From NCBI GenBank assembly GCA_946614435.1, contig CAMOGW010000002.1:1-64000 (forward strand): 64,000 bases of DNA. Reading direction: 5' to 3'. Source of the DNA: an uncultured Prevotella sp. (GTDB lineage: Bacteria; Bacteroidota; Bacteroidia; Bacteroidales; Bacteroidaceae). A model generated the notes under the pieces. It did no database searches, was not told where the DNA came from, and was given only the letters and a program-made list of their open reading frames with translations. The position numbers were made by a program, and so were the translations under genes. Of this stretch, positions 44,013-52,376 are shown piece after piece; position 1 is the stretch's first letter, and the number at the start of each line of letters is the position of its first letter.

Positions 44013-44195
44013 ATGGATGTTGTTGAGCGTTTGAAATCATTCATTGAAAATGAGACTCGTTCATGTTCTATGGATTTTGGTGCCATCTCACCTGAATATG
44101 TCTTCAGGATGTGGGGTGGAAACGTTTCTATCGAGGATATTAAAGAGGGATTCAAGAAGTTGCAGAAACAAGGAATACCAGTAGTTGTGAAATGA
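44013..44195 (+). CDS. Small acidic protein after the sugar transferase
   Basis: A 60-residue ORF starting two bases after the sugar transferase stop: MDVVERLKSFIENETRSCSMDFG, then a helix (SIEDIKEGFKKLQKQ). No motif is recognised. The close spacing suggests cotranscription and coupling. It overlaps the next tiny ORF (ATGA). Confidence 0.55.
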   Translation: MDVVERLKSFIENETRSCSMDFGAISPEYVFRMWGGNVSIEDIKEGFKKLQKQGIPVVVK

Positions 44196-44284
44196 AAAAT
44201 ATCTTGAGAGCCATCTGGCAGTTTTGTTCGTACTTGTTTGTTCCTCAGTGGGGGCGCAAGCGAGGTAAGAAGGAAGATGTCTGA
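44192..44284 (+). CDS. Tiny basic amphipathic ORF
   Basis: A 30-residue ORF, MKNILRAIWQFCSYLFVPQW then GRKRGKKEDV, overlapping the previous stop by 4 bases. A hydrophobic first half and a basic second half could sit on a membrane. It is too short to claim firmly; the coupling is the main support. Confidence 0.35.
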   Translation: MKNILRAIWQFCSYLFVPQWGRKRGKKEDV

Positions 44285-44299
44285 AGGCTGATGTATAAA

Positions 44300-44528
44300 A
44301 GAACGGGGGGACGGGTACCTGTTTCACGAATAATAGGAGTCAGCAATAATCAATAGTTGAGAATGCCAAGGCAGGCGAGACAAGCATCAGGAACTGACGA
44401 TGGCTGATGTTTGAAGGCTGATGGAAGATGTAAGAACTACGATGTAAGATGAAACTCATAGACAAACAATTGTTAGATGACGTAAGTAGGCAGGCACAAA
44501 AGTCTGACAGGCTGAGGATGAACTATAA
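44300..44528 (+). repeat. 229-bp direct repeat, copy 2
   Basis: Identical to 39677-39905. It starts 15 bases after the tiny ORF stop and ends inside the cut-off WbuC start. It forms the right edge of the 4.6-kb cassette. Confidence 0.95.
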
Positions 44529-44556
44529 TTTAGGATGCCAGGGGACAGGTCAGTGA
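44449..44556 (+). pseudogene. WbuC N-terminal fragment in repeat copy 2
   Basis: The ATG at 44449 repeats the first 27 codons of the WbuC gene (LIDKQLLDDVSRQAQKSDRL), then leaves homology at 44529 and meets a stop at 44556. It is a by-product of the duplication. Confidence 0.85.
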
Positions 44557-44697
44557 CATGAACGAAGGAGACTTAACGAAGTCTGAAGCCTGAGGGCTAA
44601 GAGCGATTTAGAACTAAGGACGAAGTAAGAAGGCTGAGGTCTGAAGTCTGAGGTCTGAGGCTGATGGAAGGAGTATAAATTAACTAAAACTATTGAT
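44557..44697. other. Low-complexity leader before the superoxide dismutase gene
   Basis: No gene. Short near-repeats of GAAGTCTGAGG / CTGAGGTCTGAGG occur at about 44630-44665, just before an AT-rich stretch next to the ATG at 44698. No -7 promoter matching the consensus is seen. Confidence 0.5.
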
Positions 44698-45291
44698 ATG
44701 AAGAAATATGAATTGATGGCATTGCCATATGCTCCAGATGCATTGGAGCCAGTGATTAGTAAAGAGACGATAGGTTTCCATCATGGGAAACATCTGCAGG
44801 CATATGTTGATAATCTCAACAAACTGCTTCCAGGCAGTGGGTATGAGAATATGGCTCTGGAGGAAATTGTGCGAAAGGCTCCGGCTGGGGCGGTATTTAA
44901 CAATGCAGGACAGATACTGAACCACGAGTTGTATTTCTTGCAGTTTAAACCTGTCGGAGAGGCCGCTCAAGGTCCTAAGGGGGCACTTGCTGCACAGATT
45001 GAGAAACAGTGGGGTAGTGTGGAGGCCTTCAAGGCTGAGTTCGAAGCAAAAGGCGTAGGACTGTTCGGCTCTGGCTGGGTATGGCTGTCGGCTGATGTTG
45101 ATGGCAACTTGATAATTACGCAGGAGCAAGGGGCATCCAATCCAGTGGTGAAGGGCTTGAAGCCGCTGCTGACCTTCGACGTCTGGGAACATGCCTATTA
45201 CTTGGACTATCAGAACCGCCGCGCTGCTCATCTCGCTGTCCTCTGGCAGATTATCGACTGGGAGGTTGTTGAGAAACGCAATAATTATTAG
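44698..45291 (+). CDS. sodB: Fe/Mn superoxide dismutase
   Basis: A 197-residue cytoplasmic enzyme dismutating superoxide. Metal ligands fit: His28 in GFHHGKHL, His in ILNHELYF, Asp and His in FDVWEHAYYLDY. The NNAGQ glutamine placement is Fe-type or cambialistic, as in other Bacteroidales. Its presence inside a polysaccharide locus is unusual; it lies downstream of low-complexity repeats and 30 bases before the galacturonokinase-like gene. Confidence 0.95.
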   Translation: MKKYELMALPYAPDALEPVISKETIGFHHGKHLQAYVDNLNKLLPGSGYENMALEEIVRKAPAGAVFNNAGQILNHELYFLQFKPVGEAAQGPKGALAAQIEKQWGSVEAFKAEFEAKGVGLFGSGWVWLSADVDGNLIITQEQGASNPVVKGLKPLLTFDVWEHAYYLDYQNRRAAHLAVLWQIIDWEVVEKRNNY

Positions 45292-45321
45292 GATAGAGAA
45301 CTGTAAGTCTTTGTGGACACG

Positions 45322-46485
45322 ATGAAAGAATACCAATATCATATTTTTAGCCCATATCGTGTTTGCCCATTAGGAGCACACGTTGACCACCAGCATGGTC
45401 TGGTGACGGGGTTTGCAATCAACAAAGGTGTTGACCTATACTTCGATGTAAGAGGTCAGATGGAAGATGGAAGATGTGACCCGCATGTGCATCTGGAGTC
45501 GAGGACGTTCGAAGGAACGGTGGACTTTGACATCGATGCTCCGAGTCAGGTGAAGGAAGGGCATTGGGGTGACTATGCCCGGGGGGCCAAGTATGCGCTG
45601 CGGAAGCGATTTGAACTGAAGCGAGGTATCGAGGGAGTCATTCAGGGTTCTTTGCCTGTAGGTGGATTGTCATCGAGTGCAGCGGTGCTGATTGCGTATG
45701 TGATGGCTTTTGCCAAGGCGAATGATATTACGCTGCAGCCGTTCGAGGTGGTGAAGATTGCATCGGAGGCAGAGCGTGAGTACATCGGACTGAACAATGG
45801 CCTGCTCGATCAGGCTTGTATCGCCCTCGGTAAAAAGGACGGTCTGCTGTTCCTGGACTGCGACAGCAACGACTGGCGCATCATCAGGCGTAATGCTGAC
45901 ATGCCTGAGTTTGAGATTGGCATCTTCTTCTCGGGACTGACACGCAGCCTCGTCAATTCTGACTATAACCTCCGTGTGTATGAGTGCAAGACGGCAGCAT
46001 GGAACATGTTAGCCTATACAGACCAGCCGCTGAAGACGTTCGACAAGACGTTCCTTCGTGACATTCCGAAGGCGACGTTCGAGAAGACCCGCATTGCGAT
46101 GCCTGCAAGGTTTGCCCGCCGTGCGGAGCACTTCTACAGCGAGTACCGCCGCGTTCGTCAGGGCGTTACCGCTTGGGAGACGGGGAATCTGAAGCTGTTC
46201 GGCAAGCTGAGCTTCGACTCGTGCGAGAGCAGCATCCATAACTATGAGTGCGGAAGTCCTGAGCTGATCGCCATCTATGAGATCATGCGACAGCTGCCGG
46301 GCGTGTATGGCGGTCGCTTCTCAGGAGCCGGTTTCAAGGGCGCTTGCATCGCGCTTGTCGATCCTGCGTATAAGGATGAGATTCAGAAGGTGCTGACGGA
46401 GAAGTATCTGGAGCAGTTCCCTGAATACGAGAAGACATTCCAAGTGTTCTGGGTGAAGCCTGATGACGGCGCAAGGTTCGTTTGA
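45322..46485 (+). CDS. GHMP sugar kinase, galacturonokinase-like
   Basis: A 387-residue GHMP kinase. Its N-terminus, SPYRVCPLGAHVDHQHG, is the form seen in plant galacturonokinase and differs from GalK (GRVNLIGEHTDY). The ATP motif is LPVGGLSSSAAVLIAY, followed by YIGLNNGLLDQ, NYECG, and PGVYGGRFSGAGFKGACIA, also galacturonokinase-like. It would make galacturonic acid-1-phosphate from galacturonate. The next two genes could convert that to UDP-galacturonate and UDP-glucuronate. The ATG at 45322 is used; GTG at 45313 is the alternative. Confidence 0.75.
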   Translation: MKEYQYHIFSPYRVCPLGAHVDHQHGLVTGFAINKGVDLYFDVRGQMEDGRCDPHVHLESRTFEGTVDFDIDAPSQVKEGHWGDYARGAKYALRKRFELKRGIEGVIQGSLPVGGLSSSAAVLIAYVMAFAKANDITLQPFEVVKIASEAEREYIGLNNGLLDQACIALGKKDGLLFLDCDSNDWRIIRRNADMPEFEIGIFFSGLTRSLVNSDYNLRVYECKTAAWNMLAYTDQPLKTFDKTFLRDIPKATFEKTRIAMPARFARRAEHFYSEYRRVRQGVTAWETGNLKLFGKLSFDSCESSIHNYECGSPELIAIYEIMRQLPGVYGGRFSGAGFKGACIALVDPAYKDEIQKVLTEKYLEQFPEYEKTFQVFWVKPDDGARFV

Positions 46486-46567
46486 AAGACAGAATAACGG
46501 GCTTTTAGACAGAATAACAGGCTTTTAGACAGAATAACATAAGAACATAATAGAAACATAAGAGCTT
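46486..46567 (+). repeat. AGACAGAATAAC repeats
   Basis: Three copies of AGACAGAATAAC spaced at 20 bases (46489, 46509 and 46529 region) lie between the kinase and nucleotidyltransferase genes; the third is extended as ATAAGAACATAA. The same motif forms the long tandem array at 47303-47609. Confidence 0.85.
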
Positions 46568-47302
46568 ATGAAAAATGTTGTTATAGCAGCAGGATATGCG
46601 ACGAGATTAGGGGAGCTGACGAGGAACTTCCCGAAGCCGCTATTGAAGATAGGCGAGAATACCATCTTGGGCAGGATGCTGGATGACATTGACAGGATTC
46701 CCGAGATAGATGAACATATTATCATCACGAACCATAAGTTTGCAGGAATTTTCGAAGGCTGGAAGAAAAATTTGCATTATAGCAAGCCAATAACCATCGT
46801 TGATGACGGTACAGAGACGAACGACACCCGTCTGGGAGCAGTGTGCGACTTGTTGTTTGCGATGGATAAGCTCCACATCGACGATGACTTGCTGGTGGTG
46901 GCAGCTGATAACCTGCTGTTCTTCTCGTTCCGTGAGTTCGTGGATTTTGCCAAGGAGAAGCAGACGAGCTGCATCATGTGCCACGAGCAGCCCTCGATCG
47001 AGAAACTGCAGAGGACGGGCGTAGTAGAACTGGACGAGAATAATAAGGTGCTGGGTATGGAGGAGAAGCCGCAAGTGCCCAAGAGCCACTGGGCCGTTCC
47101 TCCGTTCTATATCTATCTGAAGAAAGACCTGGACTTGGTACGGCACTCGGTAGAGAATGGCTGTGGGAAGGATGCACCGGGCAACCTGGCGCACTACATG
47201 GTAGAACATACCACGATGCATGCCTGGCCGATGAGTGGCGGACGGTTCGATATCGGAAGTTTAGACACATATTACGAAGCTGTGGAGAAATACGGTTTAT
47301 AA
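46568..47302 (+). CDS. Sugar-1-phosphate nucleotidyltransferase
   Basis: A 244-residue NTP-transferase: KNVVIAAGYATRLGELTRNFPKPLL at the start and the metal site VVAADNLLFF, then KVLGMEEKPQVPKSHWA and FDIGSLDTYYEAVEKYG. It joins a nucleotide to a sugar-1-phosphate. Placed between a galacturonokinase-like kinase and a UDP-glucuronate 4-epimerase, uronate-1-phosphate is the best guess. It is shorter than plant USP-type enzymes, so the match is by role only. Confidence 0.85.
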   Translation: MKNVVIAAGYATRLGELTRNFPKPLLKIGENTILGRMLDDIDRIPEIDEHIIITNHKFAGIFEGWKKNLHYSKPITIVDDGTETNDTRLGAVCDLLFAMDKLHIDDDLLVVAADNLLFFSFREFVDFAKEKQTSCIMCHEQPSIEKLQRTGVVELDENNKVLGMEEKPQVPKSHWAVPPFYIYLKKDLDLVRHSVENGCGKDAPGNLAHYMVEHTTMHAWPMSGGRFDIGSLDTYYEAVEKYGL

Positions 47303-47609
47303 GACATAATAACATAAGAACATATTTATAAGACAGAATAACATAAGAACATGTTTATAAGACAGAATAACATAAGAACATGTTTTATAAGACAGAATAA
47401 CATAAGAACATATTTCTATAGGACAGAATAACATAAGAACATATTTTATAAGACAGAATAACATAAGAACATATTTCTATAGGACAGAATAACATAAGAA
47501 CATATTTCTATAGGACAGAATAACATAAGAACATGTTTTATAGGACAGAATAACATAAGAACATGTTTTATAGGACAGAATAACAAATAACATAAGGACA
47601 GATATACAG
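47303..47609 (+). repeat. Tandem array of about 30-bp units
   Basis: About nine full units of GACAGAATAACATAAGAACA plus a variable tail (TGTTTATAA, TGTTTTATAG, TATTTCTATAG, and so on; 29-31 bp) fill the gap between the nucleotidyltransferase and epimerase genes, with partial copies at both ends. The variable tails differ by small changes. There is no long open frame and no spacer pattern as in CRISPR. Confidence 0.95.
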
Positions 47610-48686
47610 ATGCAGAAGATAGACTTAGATCATAAGGTGATATTCGTTACTGGTGCAGCCGGATTCATTGGCTCGAACTTAGTGAAGCGACTGTTCAAGG
47701 ACGTGAAGGGTGCTACCGTCATCGGTATCGACAACATGAACGACTACTATGACGTGGCACTGAAGGAATACCGCCTTGAGACATTGAACACTGAACATGG
47801 AGCATTGAACATTAATGGAAACCATTGGAAGTTTGTCAAGGGTGATATAGCAGACAAGCAGACCATTGACGGCATTTTTGAGGAATACAAGCCGCAGGTG
47901 GTGGTGAACCTCGCCGCACAGGCAGGCGTACGCTACAGCATTACGAATCCTGATGCCTATATCATGAGCAACATGATAGGCTTCTACAATATCTTGGAGG
48001 CGTGTAGGCATAACCCAGTGGAGCATTTAGTCTATGCTTCTTCAAGTTCTGTGTATGGTGGTAACAAAAAAGTGCCTTTCTCGACGGACGACCGTGTAGA
48101 TAACCCCGTTTCGCTGTATGCAGCTACGAAGAAGAGCAATGAGCTGTTTGCGCACTGCTATTCGAAGCTGTACGACATCCCCACGACGGGGTTGCGCTTC
48201 TTCACGGTGTATGGTCCTGCCGGTCGTCCTGATATGGCATACTTTGGATTCACCAACAAATTGTTGAAGGGCGAGACCATCCAGATATTCAACTACGGCA
48301 ACTGCCGTCGTGACTTTACGTATGTTGACGACATAGTAGAGGGCGTGATGCGCGTGATGCAGGGTGCGCCAGAGCATAAGAAGGGTGAGGACGGACTGCC
48401 AGTTCCTCCCTACGCAGTATATAATATAGGTGGCGGTCAGCCCGAGAGTCTGTTAGACTTCGTGCAGATACTACAAGAGGAACTGGTACGTGCCGGAGTC
48501 CTTCCTGAAGACTTCGACTTCGAGGCCCATAAGCAGCTTGTCCCCATGCAGCCCGGTGATGTACCAACGACGTATGCTGATTCCACTGCCTTGGAGCGTG
48601 ACTTCGGCTTCACCCCGAAGATTCCGCTCCGAGAAGGATTGCGGAAGTTTGCGGAGTGGTATGCTCAGTTTTACAAACACGAATGA
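47610..48686 (+). CDS. UDP-glucuronate 4-epimerase-like protein
   Basis: A 358-residue NAD-dependent epimerase/dehydratase. It has VTGAAGFIGSNLV, IDNMNDYYDVALKEYRL (the GAE-type signature), AAQAGVRYSI, SSSSVYGGNKKVPF, and SLYAATKKSNE (Tyr-x3-Lys). It interconverts UDP-glucuronate and UDP-galacturonate. With the upstream kinase and nucleotidyltransferase it would form a uronate-activation route. It follows the tandem array directly. Confidence 0.9.
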   Translation: MQKIDLDHKVIFVTGAAGFIGSNLVKRLFKDVKGATVIGIDNMNDYYDVALKEYRLETLNTEHGALNINGNHWKFVKGDIADKQTIDGIFEEYKPQVVVNLAAQAGVRYSITNPDAYIMSNMIGFYNILEACRHNPVEHLVYASSSSVYGGNKKVPFSTDDRVDNPVSLYAATKKSNELFAHCYSKLYDIPTTGLRFFTVYGPAGRPDMAYFGFTNKLLKGETIQIFNYGNCRRDFTYVDDIVEGVMRVMQGAPEHKKGEDGLPVPPYAVYNIGGGQPESLLDFVQILQEELVRAGVLPEDFDFEAHKQLVPMQPGDVPTTYADSTALERDFGFTPKIPLREGLRKFAEWYAQFYKHE

Positions 48687-48745
48687 CACGGTCGGCGGGA
48701 TATTGAGATAATGCAGGGGTGCCTTAAGATGGGTGGCGTAAGCGT

Positions 48746-48781
48746 GAGAGCCGAGATTGCTAAGAAGCAGTCTCGGCTCTC
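48746..48781 (+). terminator. Hairpin after the epimerase gene
   Basis: GAGAGCCGAGA and TCTCGGCTCTC form a perfect 11-bp stem with a 14-base loop, 60 bases after the epimerase stop. No T-run follows, so it may be a weak or stabilising structure. Confidence 0.6.
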
Positions 48782-48824
48782 ACTCGTTTATGTCCGTTGC
48801 TGTTGTTCCGCTATGGTGGGGGGG

Positions 48825-48847
48825 CAGCAAACTTGCACTTGCTGGTT
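48825..48847. repeat. Palindromic core shared with 63811-63833
   Basis: The 23-base core CAGCAAACTTGC then ACTTGCTGGTT is near-palindromic and occurs twice in the window, here and at 63811. Both sites are in intergenic DNA. Confidence 0.8.
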
Positions 48848-48877
48848 GACTCTATATCATAAAAGCCTATGTAGCAA

Positions 48878-48956
48878 AACATCTGCTCCCGTCTGCTCCT
48901 GCCGTAATCGCTTGATTAGCTGACAGATGCACACGGGAGCAGATGGAGCAGATGTT
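48878..48956. repeat. Inverted repeat between convergent genes
   Basis: AACATCTGCTCC (48878-48889) pairs with GGAGCAGATGTT (48945-48956) perfectly over 12 bp, with further near-pairing inside. It lies 29 bases from the pectinesterase stop and may terminate transcription from the right. Confidence 0.7.
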
Positions 48957-48984
48957 CCGCAAACTTTATGGATTATCTGGACTT

Positions 48985-50013
48985 TCATTTGCTCATTGCG
49001 GGCGACCAGTTGTCGCTGCGCTGGAACACCTTTTCCATTGTGATGTCGCGAGCCTCCTTCTTCGAGAGTTGACGGCTCCACGCCACGCGCTGACTGGTGG
49101 TTGCACCTTCGCCCGTGTTCTCGAACTCCATGTAGCGGGCGGTCTCTTCGCGTTCCTTCTTCCAGTGATGCCATCCCTCAGGACGTATCTGGCGGGGTAG
49201 GGTGCAGTGCATGAACAGGGTGTAGCCGTAGTCGCGCCAAGGACGACCTAAATAGACTTTCTCTACGTTGTCGGCGGCAGTCACAGTGCAGTGATTAAAG
49301 ATGTAGCCGAAGGCGGCTTCTTTCGGTGTGGAGGCTGCGGTGATGTAGCTGTTGGCCTTGCAGTGTATCTGACACTGCTCGAACCAGGCGGTGGAGGGAC
49401 CGAAGATGAAGTCGGTGGTTCCCTCGATGTAGCAGTGGTCGAACAGCAGGCGCGTGCCGGGCATGCCTGTATAGACGGTGTCCTGATGACCCAGGAAACG
49501 GCAGTTGACGAAGCGCAGACGGTCGCCCAGCGTGTGAAGTGCTACGGCCTGTCCGAGACGGGCTGCATTGTTCTCGATGGTGAGGTTGGTAAAGGTGATG
49601 TCGTTGGCATCCACCCTGACGGTGAAACTCCGGAAAGTACCCAATTTGGGGCGCTCGCCCATAGCCTTGAGCTGTTCCTTGAGCGGAGCGGCCCAGTAGC
49701 TGCCGTCCATGCTGATGTTGGCATGGTCGTCCCAAGTGATGATGGTCTGGTCGCGGTCCTCACCGCACAGCTCAATGTTCTGCAACCACTGCGGAAGGAT
49801 GAGCTTCTCCTTGTATGTACCTTTCTTAATATAGATGACCTTGTGGTAGTCCATGAAAGCGCGGCACACCTCGATGGCCTCGCCTACGGTGCGGAACTCG
49901 CCTGTGCCGTCGCGTGCCACGACAATGGTATCGGGGTTGTCGTACTTGCTGGCTGCAAAGGCAGACAGTGTGAGGCAAGAGAGTGTGAGGGCAAATAGTA
50001 GTTTGCGATACAT
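48985..50013 (-). CDS. Secreted pectinesterase (CE8)
   Basis: A 342-residue protein with a signal peptide (LLFALTLSCLTLSAFA) and a right-handed beta-helix pectin methylesterase domain: CRFLGHQDTVYTG with the catalytic Asp, TTDFIFGPSTAWFEQC with the second catalytic Asp, and VYLGRPWRDYGYTLF. It removes methyl esters from homogalacturonan. It is convergent with the uronate genes on the other strand and lies alone, with no PL or GH neighbour. No standard promoter is seen before it. Confidence 0.9.
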   Translation of the reverse strand: MYRKLLFALTLSCLTLSAFAASKYDNPDTIVVARDGTGEFRTVGEAIEVCRAFMDYHKVIYIKKGTYKEKLILPQWLQNIELCGEDRDQTIITWDDHANISMDGSYWAAPLKEQLKAMGERPKLGTFRSFTVRVDANDITFTNLTIENNAARLGQAVALHTLGDRLRFVNCRFLGHQDTVYTGMPGTRLLFDHCYIEGTTDFIFGPSTAWFEQCQIHCKANSYITAASTPKEAAFGYIFNHCTVTAADNVEKVYLGRPWRDYGYTLFMHCTLPRQIRPEGWHHWKKEREETARYMEFENTGEGATTSQRVAWSRQLSKKEARDITMEKVFQRSDNWSPAMSK

Positions 50014-50093
50014 ATAGGTAAGTGTTTTTAGTTTGTTCTGAAATGAAGAGTGATAAGTGATAGCGATGCGCTCCGATGTGTAAAGACTTGAGA

Positions 50094-52346
50094 CTACATG
50101 ATGCGCGAGATTTCCTTCAAGCCTTCGACATCTTTCAGGCTATCCATGATTTGCTTCAGGTCCTCGCAGTCGTGAACACGCAGGTCGATGGCACCGTCGA
50201 AGATGCCGTCTTCGGTGGTGAACATCAGTTTGCGAATGTCAACGCTGAGCTGATTGGATATGACACGTGTCACCTCGTTGACGATGCCACGGCGGTCGAT
50301 GCCTCCCAAGTGAATGGTGGCATCGAAGAAGACATGTTTGTGCATGTCCCATTTGGCATCGAGAATGCGATTGCCATAGCTGGTCTTCAGGCGATTGGCC
50401 ACCGGGCAGGCACGCTTGTGAATCTCAATCTGATTCTTGTTGTCGATGTAGCCCAGCACATCGTCGCCAGGAATGGGATGACAACACGTGGGGAACTTGT
50501 ATTGGCGCAGGTTGTCGTCAGTGATATAGATGGGCTTCTTGCGATTGAGCTTCTCAGAAACGACCAACAGCTCAGGCTGTGGAGCATCCTTCTTCTTGGC
50601 TTTGACAAAAGGCACGTATTTGAGCCAACCGCTGCTCTCACTCTTCTTCGTCTTGCCATGCAGCTTATCGAGGTCTTTCTCGCCCAGCAGGATGGTCTTC
50701 TCGCCTAAAGCCTGATAGAGTTCTTCCCGATGTTTGATATCGTGGAACTCAGCCAGTTGGTCGATCAGTGATGCGGACGGCTCGAAGCCGTTCTTCTTCA
50801 GCCATTCGTTGAGCAGTGTCTCACCCGCTTTCTGAACTTCGCGGTTGTCGTGGCGCAGAATGGACTGAATCTTGGCTTTTGCCTTGGCCGTAGAGACAAA
50901 GTTGATCCAGGCTGGCGACACGTGTTGCGACTTGGATGTGAGAATCTCCACTTGGTCGCCACTCTGTAGCTTGTGGCTCAGTGGCACCAGTTTGTGATTG
51001 ACCTTGGCTCCGATGCAGTGGCTACCGAGGAAGGTGTGGATGGAGAATGCAAAATCGAGTGCTGTACAATTAGCCGGCATGGTCTTGATTTCGCCCTTTG
51101 GCGTGAAGATAAATATTTCGCTGGAGAACAGGTTCAGCTTGATGGCATCAAGAAAGTCCATGGCATCAGGCTGCGGATCGTCCAGAATCTCCTTGATGGT
51201 GTGCAACCATTCATTCAGCTCGTTTTCGTCTTCAGAGTATTCGCCGCCTTCCTTGTATTTCCAGTGGGCTGCCAGACCTTGTTCGGCAATCTCGTCCATG
51301 CGCTCGGAACGAATCTGAACCTCAATCCAATGGCCTTCCTTCGACATGAGCGTGACGTGCAGGGCCTGATAGCCGTTCGACTTCGGGTGGTTCACCCAGT
51401 CGCGCAGTCGGTCGGGATGGCTCTTGTAGAGCTGGCTCAATTCCACGTAGATGTTGAAGCACTCTTTGGCTTCTGTCTCGCGGCTGGTGGGCTTGAAGAT
51501 GATGCGCACGGCCAGAATGTCGTAGATTTCGTCGAACGTGACGTGCTTGTTTTGCATTTTCGTCCAGATGGAGTAGGGAGTCTTCACGCGCTCTCGGATT
51601 TCATATTTCAGTCCCATGCGCTTAAGCATCTCCTCAATAGGAGCCGTAAACTGGTCGAACGACTGATGGCGCGACAGGCGAGTGGCCTCCAGCTTGCTCT
51701 CAATGTCGGCATATTCCTCAGGATGCTCAAAGCGGAAACTGAGGTTCTCCAGTTCCGATTTGATCTTGTAAAGTCCCAGTCGATGGGCCAGCGGAGCATA
51801 GAGATAGAGCGTTTCGCCGGCAATCTTATATTGCTTGTTGGCAGGCTGTGACTCGAGTGTTCGCATGTTGTGCAGACGGTCGGCTATCTTGATCAGAATG
51901 ACGCGAATGTCCTCACTCATGGTGAGCAGCAGCTTCTTGAAGTTCTCAGCCTGTGCCGATGCTTGTTCGCCGAAGATTCCGCCGCTGATCTTAGTCAGTC
52001 CATCGACAATCTGGGCTATCTTCGCGCCGAACATGTTCTCTATGTCCTCAACGGTGTATTCGGTGTCCTCTACCACATCGTGAAGCAGGGCGGCACAGAT
52101 GCTGGTAGAGCCTAAGCCTATCTCGGAGCAGACAATTTTGGCCACCGCTATGGGGTGCATGATATAAGGTTCGCCCGACAGGCGGCGCACGCCTTTGTGT
52201 GCCTGTTTGGCAAAGTTGAAGGCCTTGGTGATGAGGTCGGTCTTCTTACGGTGACGCGAGTTCATGTAGTCATTCAGCAATACTTGAAACGCATCGTTTA
52301 TCATCTTCTCATCGGCGGCTTCCCGCATTAATTGCTCCTGATCCAT
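50094..52346 (-). CDS. Bifunctional (p)ppGpp synthetase/hydrolase
   Basis: A 750-residue RelA/SpoT protein. HD hydrolase motif LLHDVVEDTEYTVEDI, synthetase region YQALHVTLMSKEGHWIEVQIRSERMDEIAEQGLAAHWKYKEG, TGS domain, and a C-terminal ACT-like part (RGIVNEVTRVISN). An intact hydrolase motif means it can both make and degrade the alarmone. The ATG at 52346 is the last plausible start. It is the last gene of the minus-strand core block. Confidence 0.95.
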   Translation of the reverse strand: MDQEQLMREAADEKMINDAFQVLLNDYMNSRHRKKTDLITKAFNFAKQAHKGVRRLSGEPYIMHPIAVAKIVCSEIGLGSTSICAALLHDVVEDTEYTVEDIENMFGAKIAQIVDGLTKISGGIFGEQASAQAENFKKLLLTMSEDIRVILIKIADRLHNMRTLESQPANKQYKIAGETLYLYAPLAHRLGLYKIKSELENLSFRFEHPEEYADIESKLEATRLSRHQSFDQFTAPIEEMLKRMGLKYEIRERVKTPYSIWTKMQNKHVTFDEIYDILAVRIIFKPTSRETEAKECFNIYVELSQLYKSHPDRLRDWVNHPKSNGYQALHVTLMSKEGHWIEVQIRSERMDEIAEQGLAAHWKYKEGGEYSEDENELNEWLHTIKEILDDPQPDAMDFLDAIKLNLFSSEIFIFTPKGEIKTMPANCTALDFAFSIHTFLGSHCIGAKVNHKLVPLSHKLQSGDQVEILTSKSQHVSPAWINFVSTAKAKAKIQSILRHDNREVQKAGETLLNEWLKKNGFEPSASLIDQLAEFHDIKHREELYQALGEKTILLGEKDLDKLHGKTKKSESSGWLKYVPFVKAKKKDAPQPELLVVSEKLNRKKPIYITDDNLRQYKFPTCCHPIPGDDVLGYIDNKNQIEIHKRACPVANRLKTSYGNRILDAKWDMHKHVFFDATIHLGGIDRRGIVNEVTRVISNQLSVDIRKLMFTTEDGIFDGAIDLRVHDCEDLKQIMDSLKDVEGLKEISRIM

Positions 52347-52376
52347 AGTCTTAGGCGTTTTTTAAAAATGACAAAA

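Noticed and set aside
47303..47609. CRISPR-like array
   Set aside because: The units are directly adjacent with small tail changes; there are no unique spacers and no cas genes.
49291..49998. Plus-strand ORF opposite the pectinesterase gene
   Set aside because: Shadow of the pectinesterase; the minus-strand gene has catalytic motifs and a signal peptide.
50973..51851. Long plus-strand ORF opposite relA/spoT
   Set aside because: Mirror frame of a strong coding region; its translation looks like a reverse-complement shadow.
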